Origin: Gnetum montanum
Taxonomy: Eukaryota > Streptophyta > Gnetopsida > Gnetales > Gnetaceae
Assembly: GCA_015680685.1 (NCBI GenBank)
Contig: MNCI01008000.1
Coordinates: 69,456 to 133,455 of the forward strand
Direction: 5' to 3'
DNA: 64,000 nucleotides
Part shown: in pieces, positions 12,251 through 24,119 of the stretch
How positions within the stretch are numbered: position 1 is the first letter of the stretch
Layout: each line of letters begins with the position of its first letter
Notes under the pieces: generated by a model
Seen by the model: only the letters and a program-made list of their open reading frames with translations
What the model was told of the DNA's origin: nothing
Database searches by the model: none
Translations under genes and position numbers: made by a program

Positions 12251-12754
12251 GTAGAAAGTGTGGACTCTCAAGTGAATAAATATTCTAGCATGCAAGACTT
12301 GTGTAGAAGATGTGTATATATAACAATGCATATATGTAGCAACTACAAGACATGAAGACACCCATTGGCTGATATATGAAAGAGAGTGAAATTTTAAAAT
12401 ATGCATGGAACCAATGGAATAGATTATAGGAACCTATATAGAAGAAATAAATGAGATAAAGTAATTAAGAATACAAGTTTCCCAAGTAGATTACTAACAA
12501 GATGAATACATGGAATGGGGAAATTTAGAGATTGCTAATAAACTACAACCAAAGCTTATGAGACTCAAGACATTACTAAATACACTAGAATAAATGTTCC
12601 TCAATAATGGTAAACTTATAATTATCAATGCTAATCTTACAAAAGAATAACAAAAAAAGTTACTTAAGGTAGTGAACAAATGGCTAATAGCATATTCATG
12701 GTCATATGATAAGATCACAGGAAATAACCCATGTAACTACTAACATCAAATATA

Positions 12755-13690
12755 CATAGGCCCTATTGTTAAGCCACGACACCAACCTCAAAAACTTTTG
12801 TATCTAAAGCTAAAGGAAGTTGTAAAATAGGAGGTGGAAATATTGCTCAAGGTTGGATTCATTTATCCAATTTCAAACACTAAATAGGTTAGCCCATTAG
12901 TGATCACCCCAAAGAAAGGTAGAAAGTGAAGAATTTATATTAATTTTTAAGTGCTAAATGTTACAACTTTTAAGGATCACTTTCCACTACTATTTATTAA
13001 TCAAGTCTTAGACACTATCATAGGGCATCAGTATTATCACATTTTGGATGGGTACATTAGATGTAATCAAATTTGAATAACATTAGAAGATTAAGATAAC
13101 ACCATGTTTACTAGTCCATGGGGCATGTTAACTTATCAAAAAAATGTCATTTGGTCTTTGTAATGCACTTGTTATATTCCAAAGACATGTCCTTAGTATT
13201 TTTTAAAAACAAATTGGTGATGAGGTTGAAGTATTTATGGATGAATTTTCCACTTATGGACTTGACTTTGAATAGGCCTTACACCACATAGAGTAGGTAT
13301 TAAAAAGATCTATGAAAATAATTTAGAAGATCAATTGATAGAAGAGCCATTTGATGGTCTAAAAGGATGTACTTCTAATGCACAAGGCTTTACAAAAAGG
13401 AATCAAGGTAGATCACAATAAAATCAGAGTCATCCAGGGCATAACCTAGAGATCACAAACTATTAAAGATGTGAAAACTTTTCTTTAACATATTGGGTAT
13501 TATAGAAGATTCATTAAAAATTTCTCAAAAATGGCAAAGCAATTGGTGGAACTTACTAAGAAAGATGCACTATTTATTTTGTCAGAAGAGTATGAAAAGA
13601 TATTTGAGAGCTTGAAGTAAAAATTAGTAGAGATTCTAATTTTAAGGGCTCCAGATTGATCTAAAGCTTTTTACATTTTTTGAAAGCAAG
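12755..13690 (+). pseudogene. gypsy reverse transcriptase to RNase H start, degenerate
   Basis: Clear Ty3/gypsy RT. In order: LKLKEVVK, EVEILLKVGFIYPIS, SPLVITPKKG (12894-12915), VLNVTTFKDHFPL, LDTIIGHQYYHILDGY (catalytic-Asp region), MFTSPWGMLTY, the YMDD-box equivalent VFMDEFSTYG (13231-13260, second Asp replaced by Glu), HIGYYRRFIKNFSKMAKQL (13485-13550) and the tether ILRAPD. Numerous stops replace Trp, Gln and Arg codons. RNase H and integrase are missing; similarity ends near 13690. Confidence 0.8.
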
Positions 13691-13850
13691 ATTGGTATAA
13701 ACAACATTTATATCATTTTGAATATTGGTGCTTGAATTTAAAATAGCAAAATCATTTAATGTAACAATAGAAAACTTTGGTGAAATACCAACTTTTGTAG
13801 GAGATGAAGGTCTAACTGAATATATTAGAACATATTGTCCATCACAACTG
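13675..13850 (-). pseudogene. exon-like open segment, minus strand
   Basis: The reverse strand shows a pyrimidine-rich acceptor (AATTTTTCAG) followed by an open frame of about 60 codons beginning CDGQYVLIYSVRPSS and ending at TAG. It lies downstream of the minus-strand zinc-knuckle frame at 13970-14374 and could be its next exon. I do not recognise the protein. Confidence 0.3.
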
Positions 13851-13969
13851 AAAAATTAAGACATTTTAACATTTGTTAAAGCTTCCTTATCAACAAAAGA
13901 TTTAATCTTTATGTAGACAATAATGTTTTACATAGGAAAAAATTTTCCTTATGCACTATCTATCCTAGA

Positions 13970-14600
13970 TTAATTAACACTTAATATAGTAAAAGTAAAA
14001 GTACTCATAGAAGCTTCACCCTCCTCTAGTTTCTTTATTTCCATTTGATCATTCTTATCATTGACATTAACTTGATTTTTTGTCTGTTTATCTTGAATAC
14101 GTTTTTTCTTTTCCTCAATAAATTTTTTCTTTAGCAAAAAAGAAAAAACATTAAACAAATGTTCTTCATAATGAAAAAAATTACAAGAATAAGAAAGATT
14201 ATGATATGTATTTGCTTGAATATAAGTTTTTAAAGCTATTTGCAATACCAATTCATTTTTATGATTACTATGAAATATGATAGAAATTGATTGCATATGC
14301 TTAACATGACTAAGAAGACCATCAATTTCTTGCTTAGATTTCTGAAAAATTAATGAAAGATAAAATAACTTCACAAAACATGGAACTTTAGAATATTATC
14401 TACATTGAACATCGAAATTTGAAGATCACTTATGAAAGATCAAAAATATATGCATAGATATAAAAGATCCAATATCTAGGACACGTTGCATTATCTATCT
14501 TAATAAGTAGAAAAATAAAGAAATAATACTTGGCATGGATGATTTGAATATTATGCTTTTGCATCATATCATTTAACTACAAAGTGAAACTTTGATTATG
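13970..14600 (-). pseudogene. minus-strand zinc-knuckle coding repeat, copy 1 (two exons)
   Basis: An exon beginning at the acceptor TTTTTCAG near 14345 encodes KSKQEIDGLLSHVKH, then TYHNLSYSCNFFHYEEHLF, where C-x2-F-x4-H-x4-F occupies the positions of a CCHC zinc knuckle, then a Lys/Glu/Gln-rich tail, 134 codons in the open frame. An upstream exon (about 14530-14600) reads LNDMMQKHNIQIIHAK and ends at a GTATTA donor. The whole arrangement recurs at 34120-34800, where the second cysteine is kept but the histidine is lost. Most likely a gag-like or ORF1-like mobile-element fragment; the family is not identified. Confidence 0.4.
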
Positions 14601-14944
14601 AGGTAGGTAACCCAAAATTTTAATGAACATATATTATGATGTAAAGTTAAACACCAATGGCTCATATATATTGTTAAGAAGAATAAAATCAAGCATCTTA
14701 CTTGCATCAACACCACTAGAAGAAGGAGTCACAAATGTTTACAATTAATAAACATGCATTCTAAGAATCAACATAAATTTCTACATTGATAAAAGAAGCA
14801 TAAATTTTGGCTTCAGTTAAAGAATTTTGAAGTAATTTAAAATCCCCATAGATCAATTATAAAGATATCAAATCAACTATAGGAGAATTATAGAGAGATC
14901 AAATCCACTAGAGGAAATCAAAAAGAGAAAAATAAGATCTTCTG

Positions 14945-15095
14945 GACAAAAAAGCAATCTTAAACCATAACTCACCCCAAGATATATAGTCCAATTAGAA
15001 CTTTATAACTTAACATTGTCCATCAGAATCAAACCCATGACTTTAAACTTTCAAATCAAGAGTCTTACCACTAGACTAATATCTTAGTGTTAGAA
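14945..15095 (-). mobile_element. tRNA-derived SINE copy S1
   Basis: Reverse strand: box A-like TTAGTCTAGTGGTAAGACTC, then 30-35 bases further box B-like GGGTTTGATTCTG, then the family body GACAATGTTAAGTTATAAAG and TATATCTTGGGG. The spacing and both boxes fit an RNA polymerase III promoter of tRNA origin. Other copies occur at 15163, 16855, 17318, 28285 and 34301. Confidence 0.65.
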
Positions 15096-15162
15096 CCATA
15101 ACTAAATGACTCTATCTACTCCTAGTAGATATAGCTAACACAAAACTCTCAATAAATTTACA

Positions 15163-15262
15163 TGAATTTTTATAACTTAGTGCTACACTTTGAAAGTGAA
15201 CCCCACAACTTGAAGTTTTCAAATCAAGAGTCTTACCACTAAGCTAATATCTTATTGAGTTT
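15163..15262 (-). mobile_element. tRNA-derived SINE copy S2
   Basis: Reverse strand: TTAGCTTAGTGGTAAGACTC (box A) followed by GGGGTTCACTTTC (degenerate box B) and AAGTTATAAAAATTC. It lies about 70 bp from S1 in the same orientation, so it may be a tandem insertion or a partial duplicate. Confidence 0.6.
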
Positions 15263-15639
15263 CTACTAACACTACTAGGACTTGATTAGCAAGGTGAATA
15301 TCTAGTGTTAGTTATGATCCTTTTTTGTAACAATACTAGGTCCCATAACTTTAAGTTTCTATGTTTTTAAAAGTTTATTACATTACATATCATGAAAGAT
15401 AAAAAACTAAAAATGTGTATCATGGTAAGGTCTTATTATTTTTCTATCTTAGAAGTATGGTTTTTCAAAATTGGTTATACAAATAAAACTAAAAAGCATA
15501 TCTTAAAATTGTTGGGCTTTTCTTTTTTATGTTTAGAATCTCTCTTCCATGTTGATGATATCATGTTCTTTGAATTGTTTAGGGTTTAATACCTTCCCAA
15601 AAAAGAAATTTTAAAAAAATATCATTAGGCTAATCTACC

Positions 15640-16700
15640 ATTTTGCAAGTTAGTTTTAGGAAAAATATTATAATCAATTATAGGAATTGTTCATTTTATA
15701 ATTTAGCTTGTAAAATTTGTAGACCCATATAATGTTTTGTATTATTTTGCATAATGTTTGGTTTTATGTTTCCAAATTCCTAAAAAAATTTGGAAGACAT
15801 GATGCAAGCTTAGTAAATATTGGAATTACAATCATATTACAATTTCAAAGATATGCTTAAGCAAATTAGACAATGATGGCCTCCTTTGAATAAAGGAGCT
15901 TAAGTTACTAATGTATCTAGATTATGTACTACTTGGAGTAGATTTGGTATCATTGCAGTTTCTTCAAATGTTTTTTGAAAGGATTGTAGATATGTCTTTC
16001 CTTTAAATTCAAAAGTTGCTTATGAGATTATTACAAAGCATTATTTTATTTACAACAAATTCAATAAGTCCTGCAAAATACAATTATCATCCTACTTTGC
16101 ATGAGAAAAAAAAAAGATATTTGGCGAACTCCTACATTTTCTAAAATTCATATTTTCTATGATGTTTTATTCATCAAGGTCTTCCTATTAGTACTTGTCT
16201 TAAACATATGAGAAATGTTTCTCTTCAATATCCTCTTTATAGAAATGAAGACTCACTTTCTCATGTATTTTTAAGTGTTCTATTACTTAACATGCTTGGA
16301 AATGGATATCCAAAATTTGTAATAAATTCTAACTAAGCATCAATGAAGTCATTCTTAGTGATCAACCTACTTTGTCTACTTCATTTCTTTGCATTTTGGA
16401 TTATCTTTGACTATTTGTTTTCTACTCTATTTGAAAGCTTTAGTGTGCAGTTATTTTCTAGCAATAAGAGCATAACTACGACCTCTTTTTAGGTGTCAAA
16501 TACCAAATTCTCAAATATGTTACTTTTCAAGTACAACTTCAAGTGAAAAAGCTTCCAATGAAAGCTGAGCAATAAATTTTTTTTCTACAGTATTAATTTC
16601 TTTTTATTTTTGATACTCAAGGATGAGAAGCTTGCAGTTTTGTTGTTGTTTGTCCTTTATCTTTGATTGATGTATTTTTTCTTTAGATAGTGTTTTCTCC
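15640..16700 (+). pseudogene. LINE 3' remnant (zf-RVT-like C-terminal region)
   Basis: Plus-strand decayed frame in which FIHQGLPISTCLKHMRNVS and then QYPLYRNEDSLSHVF (about 16175-16275) match the layout of the zinc-binding domain at the C terminus of plant L1-type non-LTR reverse transcriptases (W..KI..F.W..LP....L..R......C..C...E...H). The cysteines are largely lost. A T-rich tail follows. The RT core of this copy is not present here. Confidence 0.5.
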
Positions 16701-16854
16701 TTTTCTCTAAAAGAAATAATTTAGTAAGAAATGAAAACTTGTGTGGGTGCTTTTGAAAAAGGACAAGGTTTGATCCTTTTCTTGCTCCAAAGAGGAGGTA
16801 TTTTAGCATTGGTTGTAAGGATGAAAACTTGAAAAGCCATCTCCAAAATCATTC

Positions 16855-17092
16855 GTGGGAACATAAAATAAGTAAAACATAGGTATACCCCAAGATTTAT
16901 AGAAGTCTATAACTCAGTTCTACCAAGTGAAATTAAACCTGTGGGTGTGGGAACATAAAATAAGTAAAACATAGGTATACCCCAAGATTTATAGAAGTCT
17001 ATAACTCAGTTCTACCAAGTGAAATTAAACCTGTGACATGGGGTTACTAGGCTAAGATCGATAACACTAGGCTAACACCTCATTGTTTTTTC
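16855..17092 (-). mobile_element. tRNA-derived SINE copy S4 with 92-bp internal duplication
   Basis: Reverse strand: GAGGTGTTAGCCTAGTG (box A), TAGTAACCCCATGTCACAGG and TTTAATTTC (box B region), then TATAGACTTCTATAAATCTT and GGGGTATACCTATG. The tail part is duplicated in tandem with period 92 bp (16855 and 16947). It is the same subfamily as S6 at 34301. Confidence 0.7.
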
Positions 17093-17317
17093 TTTAAACT
17101 CTCTCTTTGATGATCTCATGTACTCTTTATTTTTTAAATATTATTATTCATTTTCTTGGGGTCCAACAACCACTCATAATGTTTATGCAAAATCATCACA
17201 ATTAATTATCTAGTTACATTACAATATTACATAAAAGTTGCTAAAGGAGAAATGAATAAAATATTAGTTTGCTTTGTTGATACAACTAAAGCTTATGCCT
17301 CTTTAATTAAGATTAAT

Positions 17318-17455
17318 AGTTAGGTATTAGCCTAGCGACAAGACTATTTAGAAGCTCTAAGTTATGAGTTTGATTTTCCTGGACAATGCTAAGTTATAAG
17401 TTTGATTATATGTCTTGTGGTTGAAAATTGTTTAAAAATAAGTTCCTGGTTCTAA
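17318..17455 (+). mobile_element. tRNA-derived SINE copy S3
   Basis: Plus strand: TAGGTATTAGCCTAGCGACA (box A), TATGAGTTTGATTTTCC (box B), GGACAATGCTAAGTTATAAG, then TATATGTCTTGTGG. Opposite orientation to S1, S2 and S4 but the same consensus. Confidence 0.65.
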
Positions 17456-17529
17456 CACCTCCCTTTTCTTTCATCCTTAATCAAGGATAAACATTGGATG
17501 TAAAAATTACTTGTAATGTACTCAGTTTC

Positions 17530-18330
17530 TATTGGCTCTATGCATGTCCATATGCTACTTTTTCCAAAAAATATGGATTTAATCTTTTCTTTGATAAAGG
17601 GATTATAATCTATGCTTAATAAAGTGCATAGTTCTCTTATTGAATCTAGTCTGAAAGCAAATGTTCCAAAAAAAAAAGTTATGATGAATTGTACTAATAT
17701 TTTAAAGATGAATTTTATTTTATGAGTGACAAAGTGAAGGTAGTGAAATGCTACAAATATCTAGGTTGTAGTGCTTATCCAATTACGAGTGGGATAAATG
17801 TATAAAACATATAATAATAGGTAAAATCAAAACTATGTTTAGTTTTAATAATAAATGTAATAGACATATGTAAGCATGGAAATCTAGAAAGAAACTTTGT
17901 AGGTTAATTGTTTAGCCCATAGTTTTATATAGATATATTATTCAGGATAAGCCTTTTAGCAAAATTGTAGAATAGAATTGAAAATATTTAATGGTTCCTC
18001 TTATCAGATAAATTTAAAGTGAAGTTTTAAATGCTATATGATATCTTTCTTTTGGAAAGTGAAATGTTGCCTCTTGAAGTTAAAGTATTATATTATGTTA
18101 GTATTTGACTTACATTCATAAACTCACCCATTATAGTAGCAATAAATTTTCTTGGATACTTCTTAAAAATGCTACTCATAAAGGAGGGTACTATTAGGGA
18201 AAGAAGAGGCTAACTCAATAAAGTATTCAATATAATAAAATTACCTACAATTCTTCTTTATAAAAATTGATAATATAAGTTTTACAAAAAAAAGCTAGTA
18301 TGACAATACTAGAAAGAAGCATATTTAATT
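17530..18330 (+). pseudogene. LINE reverse transcriptase remnant (thumb region)
   Basis: At about 17705-17765 an open frame reads FYFMSDKVKVVKCYKYLGC, matching the conserved K.YKYLG block that follows the YADD region in non-LTR RTs. Downstream, LPLEVKVLYYVSIxLTFINS and a KGG-like block fit the extended C-terminal part of plant LINE polymerases. Multiple stops and frameshifts. The catalytic YADD itself is not visible. Confidence 0.5.
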
Positions 18331-18449
18331 GCCAATATAAGCATAAAATCCAATGGTTTAAATACCCAATAGCATGCATATATCTTCTTCAGTTGAAGAT
18401 ATAAGTTGTTAAAGTAAGGATGAACTCACATTACTTTAAAGTTGAAATA

Positions 18450-19313
18450 GGGATGATGAGTGGCGAATACCCCTATGCTCAACTATATGAATCACAAACA
18501 TCTATGCACGATCCAGTTGAATTTTGTACACCTTAAGTCTTCAAGTACACTGGTTCTAGGAAGTGAATCTAACTGTTACAATTGTTGTCTTCCTAGTTAC
18601 ACTTGTGAAATGTAAAGGTATGGTTAAGTGTAACCGAGGCATCTAATTTTTATAATTTTTTATGTTTATGTTCTTGGTGCTTAAAATAAAGGAATGAAGT
18701 AATTTAATGACTAATTTAATCTAACTAACTCATTAATCTCTAACTAATCCTAATATAAGTATTAGGTCCCACTTTCCATACACATCCTGAACACGTGTAA
18801 TGTGCTAGGTTACCAAACGTTAAGTGTTGTTGGAATTACCAATTGTCATCCGCATGCTCAAAGCAGTCATACTTATGTGCTTAATTAATTGCTATTTAAC
18901 TTAGCTAACTAAACTTAGCTTAATTTAGCTTAATTACTTGGAAGCATTAAATAAATTTACATAAAATATTAAATGCATAAATGGAATATTTAATTAAGCT
19001 AAGGTCTTGCAAGGTTTATCAAAATGCTCATCTTTATTGCCGCACACATTGCCGTGCTCAAGTACAATAGTGCTTGAGTAAAGATCTATGCACTCAATGA
19101 CTCCTACTGCGGGCATTTTGGAAAAGTATTCTAACTGCAAGGGCTCTACTATGCTATGATAAAAAATATTCCAAATTATCTGCTCAAGCATTATATTTAT
19201 AGTTTGACATACATCTCATGATATCAAATATTTGACATCACTTCATGGTCCCCGATATTAGGTATCTAATATGAGGGCTTTGATATTAGTGTTGACAAAA
19301 ATACACTTCATTA
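18450..19313 (-). repeat. LTR C (TGATRARG family), minus orientation
   Basis: Reverse strand starts TAATGAAGTG after the polypurine tract GTCGTGGGGGTA (19314-19325), has ACTATAAATATAATG as TATA box (about 19200), then the R/U5 block and the CTTGGTAATC-type block near 18820. It is matched along its whole length by LTR D at 19716-20640 in the opposite orientation. Confidence 0.7.
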
Positions 19314-19715
19314 TACCCCCACGACTGAATGAAAACTCGTTCTCAAGTGAACAAAAGGAGGAACAAGTCCATTACAAAATATTGGGAAGGTATGGGATTA
19401 TTGACTGACATTCAAACTGAATCAGATGGAATAGACAAATTCTAAGTGCCCAAGTATATGGATTTACAATCTTTTCCAAAATTGGGTGTTCATGAAAATA
19501 GAATTGAACACCTTAGCCAAAATTGACATCCAACTTCTCTGGTAGCCAAAGACCAAGGGAGAAGATTCAATGATCATGAAGGATTCTTCTCACATGGTGC
19601 TGCTACTTATTCTTTGATGAAGACAGTCCCACTTTTAGTCCATGCTTTCCACTGTAATTACAAAAAAATCACGAATTAGTATGCAATATGTAACATATAG
19701 ATTTTAGGTACCTTG
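19314..19715 (-). other. 3' internal end of a minus-strand element between LTRs C and D
   Basis: Starts with the polypurine tract for LTR C. Just inside it the reverse strand encodes LENEFSFSRGG, the counterpart of LEDEF before LTR A. The rest of the roughly 400 bp is not recognised and is cut off where LTR D begins, so the body of the element belonging to LTR C has been lost or separated. Confidence 0.5.
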
Positions 19716-20640
19716 TGATGAGTGTCAAAGTGTCGCGTTGATGGGGCCCCGTGTATGTGGTGTTGCCTTGTTGATGGGGTTGCATCAATGTAGCATCTAC
19801 TACATCTATGTGGCCTTGTTGACATAGCCCTAGAACAAAAACTATAAATATGAGCTCCTAGCCATGTTTATGGGCATTCAATTGATAGTGGTAACTGAAC
19901 TTTTGTAGTTTTTACATTTGAAAGTCAGAATATTTTCCTGAGTGCTCGCAGTAACGGTCATTAAGTGTACAGATCTTTATTTAAGCATTGTTGTACCTAA
20001 GCATGATAGTGTTTATAGCAATAAAGATGAGCTTCTTGATAAACCTTGTAGAATTTTAAATAGTTTAGATGTTTTATTAATGCATTTAATGTTTTTAGTT
20101 ATTTATTCAATGTTTCTTAGTAATTAAGTTAATTAAGTGATTAAGTCAGATAAGCTAAATAAATTAAATACATAAGTATGACTGCTTCAAGTGTAACATG
20201 TATTCGCTTGGTAATCCTAGTAGTGTTATTGCTTGGTGCACCCAGCAGCATAACGCTTGGTAACTCAGTAGTGGATATGTGGGTTTAGGATGTGTATGGA
20301 AAGGGGGACCAGATGCTTATGTTAGGACTAGTTAGAGATTAGTTAAATAGTTCAATTAGATTAGTTCTCAATTTACTTCATCTCTCTCTTTAAGCACCAA
20401 AACCATAAAACATAAAATGATAAAAATCATATGTCTTAATTATACTCAACCATACGTTTGTACTTCACAAGTGTGATTGAGAAGACAACGAACAACCATT
20501 AGGGCAAGGTTCACTTCTTTGAAGACTAGTGAAATGGAAACTAGAGAGTTTGTAGAATTCAACCAAATTGTGTGTGAATGCTTTGTGATTCGTATGGTTG
20601 GGCATAGAGGTACCTTCAGCCATAAATGACCAAGTGCCCC
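19716..20640 (+). repeat. LTR D, inverted partner of LTR C
   Basis: Starts TGATGAGTGTCAAAG, contains GGGGCCCCG, the TATA box ACTATAAATATGAG (about 19845), CAATAAAGATGAG and repeated GCTTGGTAA..CAGTAG blocks (20210-20275), and ends near CCATAAATGACC. No polypurine tract precedes it. An open frame with polymerase character begins only some 30 bp after its end. Confidence 0.7.
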
Positions 20641-20669
20641 CTAAACCAAGTTGGTATGCTAGCATCCTC

Positions 20670-21910
20670 ACTTACCTTCTCACTCAGAAGATGCCATAAG
20701 ATCTAGACTTTAGGAAGAAACAACAGTTTCTTCATTAGATAAAGTACTTCATGAAAATCAATGGACGCCTATACAAAGTGTGTGTTGATGGCCTGTTTTG
20801 TTGGTGTGTCCTTGATGCGGATCAACTGCACATTCTCTATGATGCTCACAAAGGCCCTTGCAGAGGCCACTATGTAAGGAGATGCATGGCCATAAAAATC
20901 TTGATGGCAAGATACTATTGACCTACAATTTTTAGGAATGCCCACTAATTTTCCTGATCTTGTGAACACTATTAAAGAGATGGTAGGATGACCACTTGGA
21001 TGGAAGGTCCTCAACAATGGATTCAACCATTGGAACCTTTTGACATATGGGGCATAGAATTCATGGGTCTCATCACACCTATGTCCAATGGAAGACGTAT
21101 ATCATCGTAGTAGCCAATTACTACACCAAATGGGCAAAAGTAGTAGCCATCACTAATTGTATATCATCCACTGCTGTTAGATTTGTATAACTACATGTAG
21201 TAAATAGGTTTGGAGTGCCATGTGCACTGATTTATAACAATGGAACCCATTTTATAGGTGCCACCTTTCGAAAGTTGATGTAATGCTTGGGGGATGAACA
21301 TAAATTAACAACACCTTGTCACCCCCAAGCCAATAGTTAAGCAAAAGTCACCAATAGAAAGATTACAAAGATCTTAATAAGGACCATAGGAAAATATAAG
21401 AGAGATTGGAGCATAAAACTCAATGATACCCTATGGACCTACATGGAAGCTCCCTATTGGCTACTCTCCCTACGAGCTGATGTATGAAAAACTTTCAACA
21501 CTTCCAGTCCAATATGAGCTTTGTACACCTTCCATAGCTTATGACTTGGACCTTGACCTAACCCTAGCATAAAGAGAAAGATTAATCAACCTAAATGTGC
21601 TAATGAAAATTGATTAGTGGTCCTATCTTTGAACAAAGTGCACAAGGCATTCAACAAACAATGACATGACCTTAGGATATAGAAAGTAAAATTTCAACTA
21701 GGAGATAAAGTTCTCTACTTGAACCCCACACATGTATCCTAGAAAACAAAGTTTCAAACATTGTGAGAGGGACCTTATATAATTGATGAAACCTTTCCTT
21801 TTGGGGCCATGACCATATACAAACTTGAGAGCCCAAATAAAAAGTAGTTGGTCAACATCTAATAAATAAACCCTTTTCATGAACCAAGGCAAGCTAGTGC
21901 AACAACTACC
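20670..21910 (+). pseudogene. gypsy integrase remnant
   Basis: In order: INGRLYKVCVDG and DAHKGPCRGHYVRRCMAIKI (zinc-binding region, 20760-20890), IEPFDIWG-like sequence, TYIIVVANYYTKWAKVVAI (21090-21145, the first catalytic Asp replaced by Asn), FGVPCALIYNNGTHFIGAT (21210-21265, the second Asp also Asn), LTTPCHPQANS, and the C-terminal FQLGDKVLYLN and EGPYIIDETFPFGA blocks (21695-21800). Both Asp-to-Asn changes are single G-to-A transitions. It abuts LTR D directly, with no gag, protease or RT between, so an internal deletion or secondary insertion has occurred. Confidence 0.8.
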
Positions 21911-21954
21911 TCAATGAATGGACAATCACACTTAATTTTTTGGATCTCCTGCTT

Positions 21955-21977
21955 CCAACTTAGTCATGGGGGAGATG
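21955..21977 (+). promoter_or_regulatory. polypurine-tract-like sequence after integrase
   Basis: TTAGTCATGGGGGAGATGG follows the integrase remnant at the usual distance and resembles the tracts at 7009 and 19314. The LTR expected after it is not recognisable. Confidence 0.4.
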
Positions 21978-23950
21978 GCCATCTATGCTAATCATCCATA
22001 TGGCTCCTCAATTTTTTTATTTTTTTATTTTTCATGTTTTTAATTTGCAAGTTATTTATTTTACACCTTTTTGATTTTAAAAACTTCTTCCTATTTTACA
22101 TCATTTTTTGTCTTACACCATCATTAGTACATTTGAATCTTTCTTAGATATTTTATAGTTTCTTATATATTTTATTTTGTTTTTTTTAGTGTGATTTTCA
22201 AATTTTTGCTAATAAACATGCTTTGTGCCAATAGGACACAATAGTGTTGTAGCTGTTACTAATGGTGATTTGTGCTTTATGTTTTGTTTGCTAATGTCTG
22301 GTTTCTATTTTTAAATTTTTGCATCAATGACTTAGTCATGGTTTCTTTTCATGGAATAGGTAATGAGTCCATGACATCCACCCATTCACAAACTCTATGG
22401 TTTTCCTTATTTTGGAAGTTTGAGGTTCCTTTCATTAAATCAACTTTTAATAAATTTGTGACCTTGGTAGTTTCTGGAATTGGGAAGGATTCAAAGGTTA
22501 TATAGGATGTGACTTCAAGGGGACTCAATACTCTTTGTACTATTCTTCTTACTTAGGTTCATGGACTTCATATTGTTTCATTTTGACCACTAAGTCAAAT
22601 AAAGTTTTTGCATGGTGTGGTTCCCATTCAAAAAAAAAATAGAAAAAAGAAAAAAAAACATGATGAAAATTCAAAACACATCCCTTAGACAAATAAATGA
22701 GCTACAAGCACTAGTTATGGGACTAGAAAGACATGTTACCCATGCTTGAAGGTCCCCTCTAACTAAGGCCCTTTCTCACTTCTTGCTTTCCTTTTCTTCT
22801 TAAAATAAGGAATGGTGGTTGTTTTGTGGAAGCACTCTTATGTCTTGTGGTGGGGGAAGGGGTGTGTGGTGGTGGTGGTAGCGTTGAGGTGAATGTGGAT
22901 CGGTGTTAGAGTGGTGATGTGAAGTCATTGAAAGAGGTTGGTTTTGGTCTAGACTAGGATGGATCTTTTTAGATCATTTTAAACACAAACTCCACAAGGG
23001 ACTTCTTATGACCTTAGTTTGGAATTCCATTCCACCTTCTCCATCATCCATCTCTACGAATTGTAACTCACCTCATTGTTGGTGTTCATGTTCTTAATTT
23101 TGTGTCTTAGTCTAATGTATTTGAATTCTTAGACAAAATCTTCCAAGTTTTGCCCCTTAAGCTCCATTGACCTCCATTGACAATATACTTATACTTCATC
23201 TTAATTCAACCTAAAAGAAGCCTTCCACAAGCTAAAGTTGGACACGCCAAAAGAACATGGATTTATTTATAAGTAGAAGGATCACATGTAGCACAACAAG
23301 TGGTCTGGATATGTGTATACATAAGACAAAAATTTCTGTAAAATCATTGGAACAAAAAAACAAGGCATGAAATGGTTTCTAATTGAAGAAACAAGTTTAG
23401 AAATGGTTTCTAGTTTAATAAAAAAAATACAATGATGGTGGTGAAGCAAGATATAATATGCATTATATATATAAAGTATGTATATTGTTATACATTTCAT
23501 ATGTTTTAATCTTTTATTACCACCTTACTTTTTCACGTGACATGAAACTAATTTAACTTTTTTTAAAAAATATTTTCTTTCTTAAACAATTTCAGAAGTC
23601 TATCTCCTATTTTCTTTCCCTAAGGTTCAAAGATTCATAACAAATACACACAAATTCCAAATTAAAATTTTCTTAAACCTATAAAATCCATATTAAGCAC
23701 ATTATGCATCTACATTTCAAATATCTTATTTAATCATCACTTAACATAGTCCTATAGTTCAAATGTCACACTCATGCACAAACTAAAACTTTGATATCTT
23801 GAACACCATAACTTTAATTTTTGTGAACCAAGGGTTAAAATGACATTTTTTATTGTCTCAAATGCAATGTAGTTAGATTTTAGGTGGAATATCATACGAA
23901 GGAATTTCCTTAACAAATCTATTTATGTGATATTTACTTCTAATTTATAA
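21978..23950. other. no recognisable gene
   Basis: AT-rich sequence with homopolymer runs (22000-22060 T-rich, 22628-22662 A-rich) and one GT/G-rich stretch (22845-22885). Short open frames here lack any family features. Confidence 0.5.
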
Positions 23951-24119
23951 ATGAACTTAGAATTCTAGTTTGATGATGAAAAGTGATAGTCCTAATTACT
24001 CCATGAGGCTTTCTCAGTTTTGGCTTCTTCGCTAAGTGCTAAGGCCTTAGATCACACGTTTGATTCAACTTTGATTATTGAATTCTTGCATGTGTCTCCA
24101 TCTATTTTAGTTTTGAATA

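Noticed and set aside
14945-17455. tRNA genes suggested by box A and box B sequences
   Set aside because: No cloverleaf can be completed; the copies share a non-tRNA body and one has a target duplication, so they are SINEs.
24010-24090. Further SINE head (GCTAAGTGCTAAGG and GTTTGATTCAAC)
   Set aside because: Spacing is plausible but the body of the family is absent and box A is poor; could be chance.
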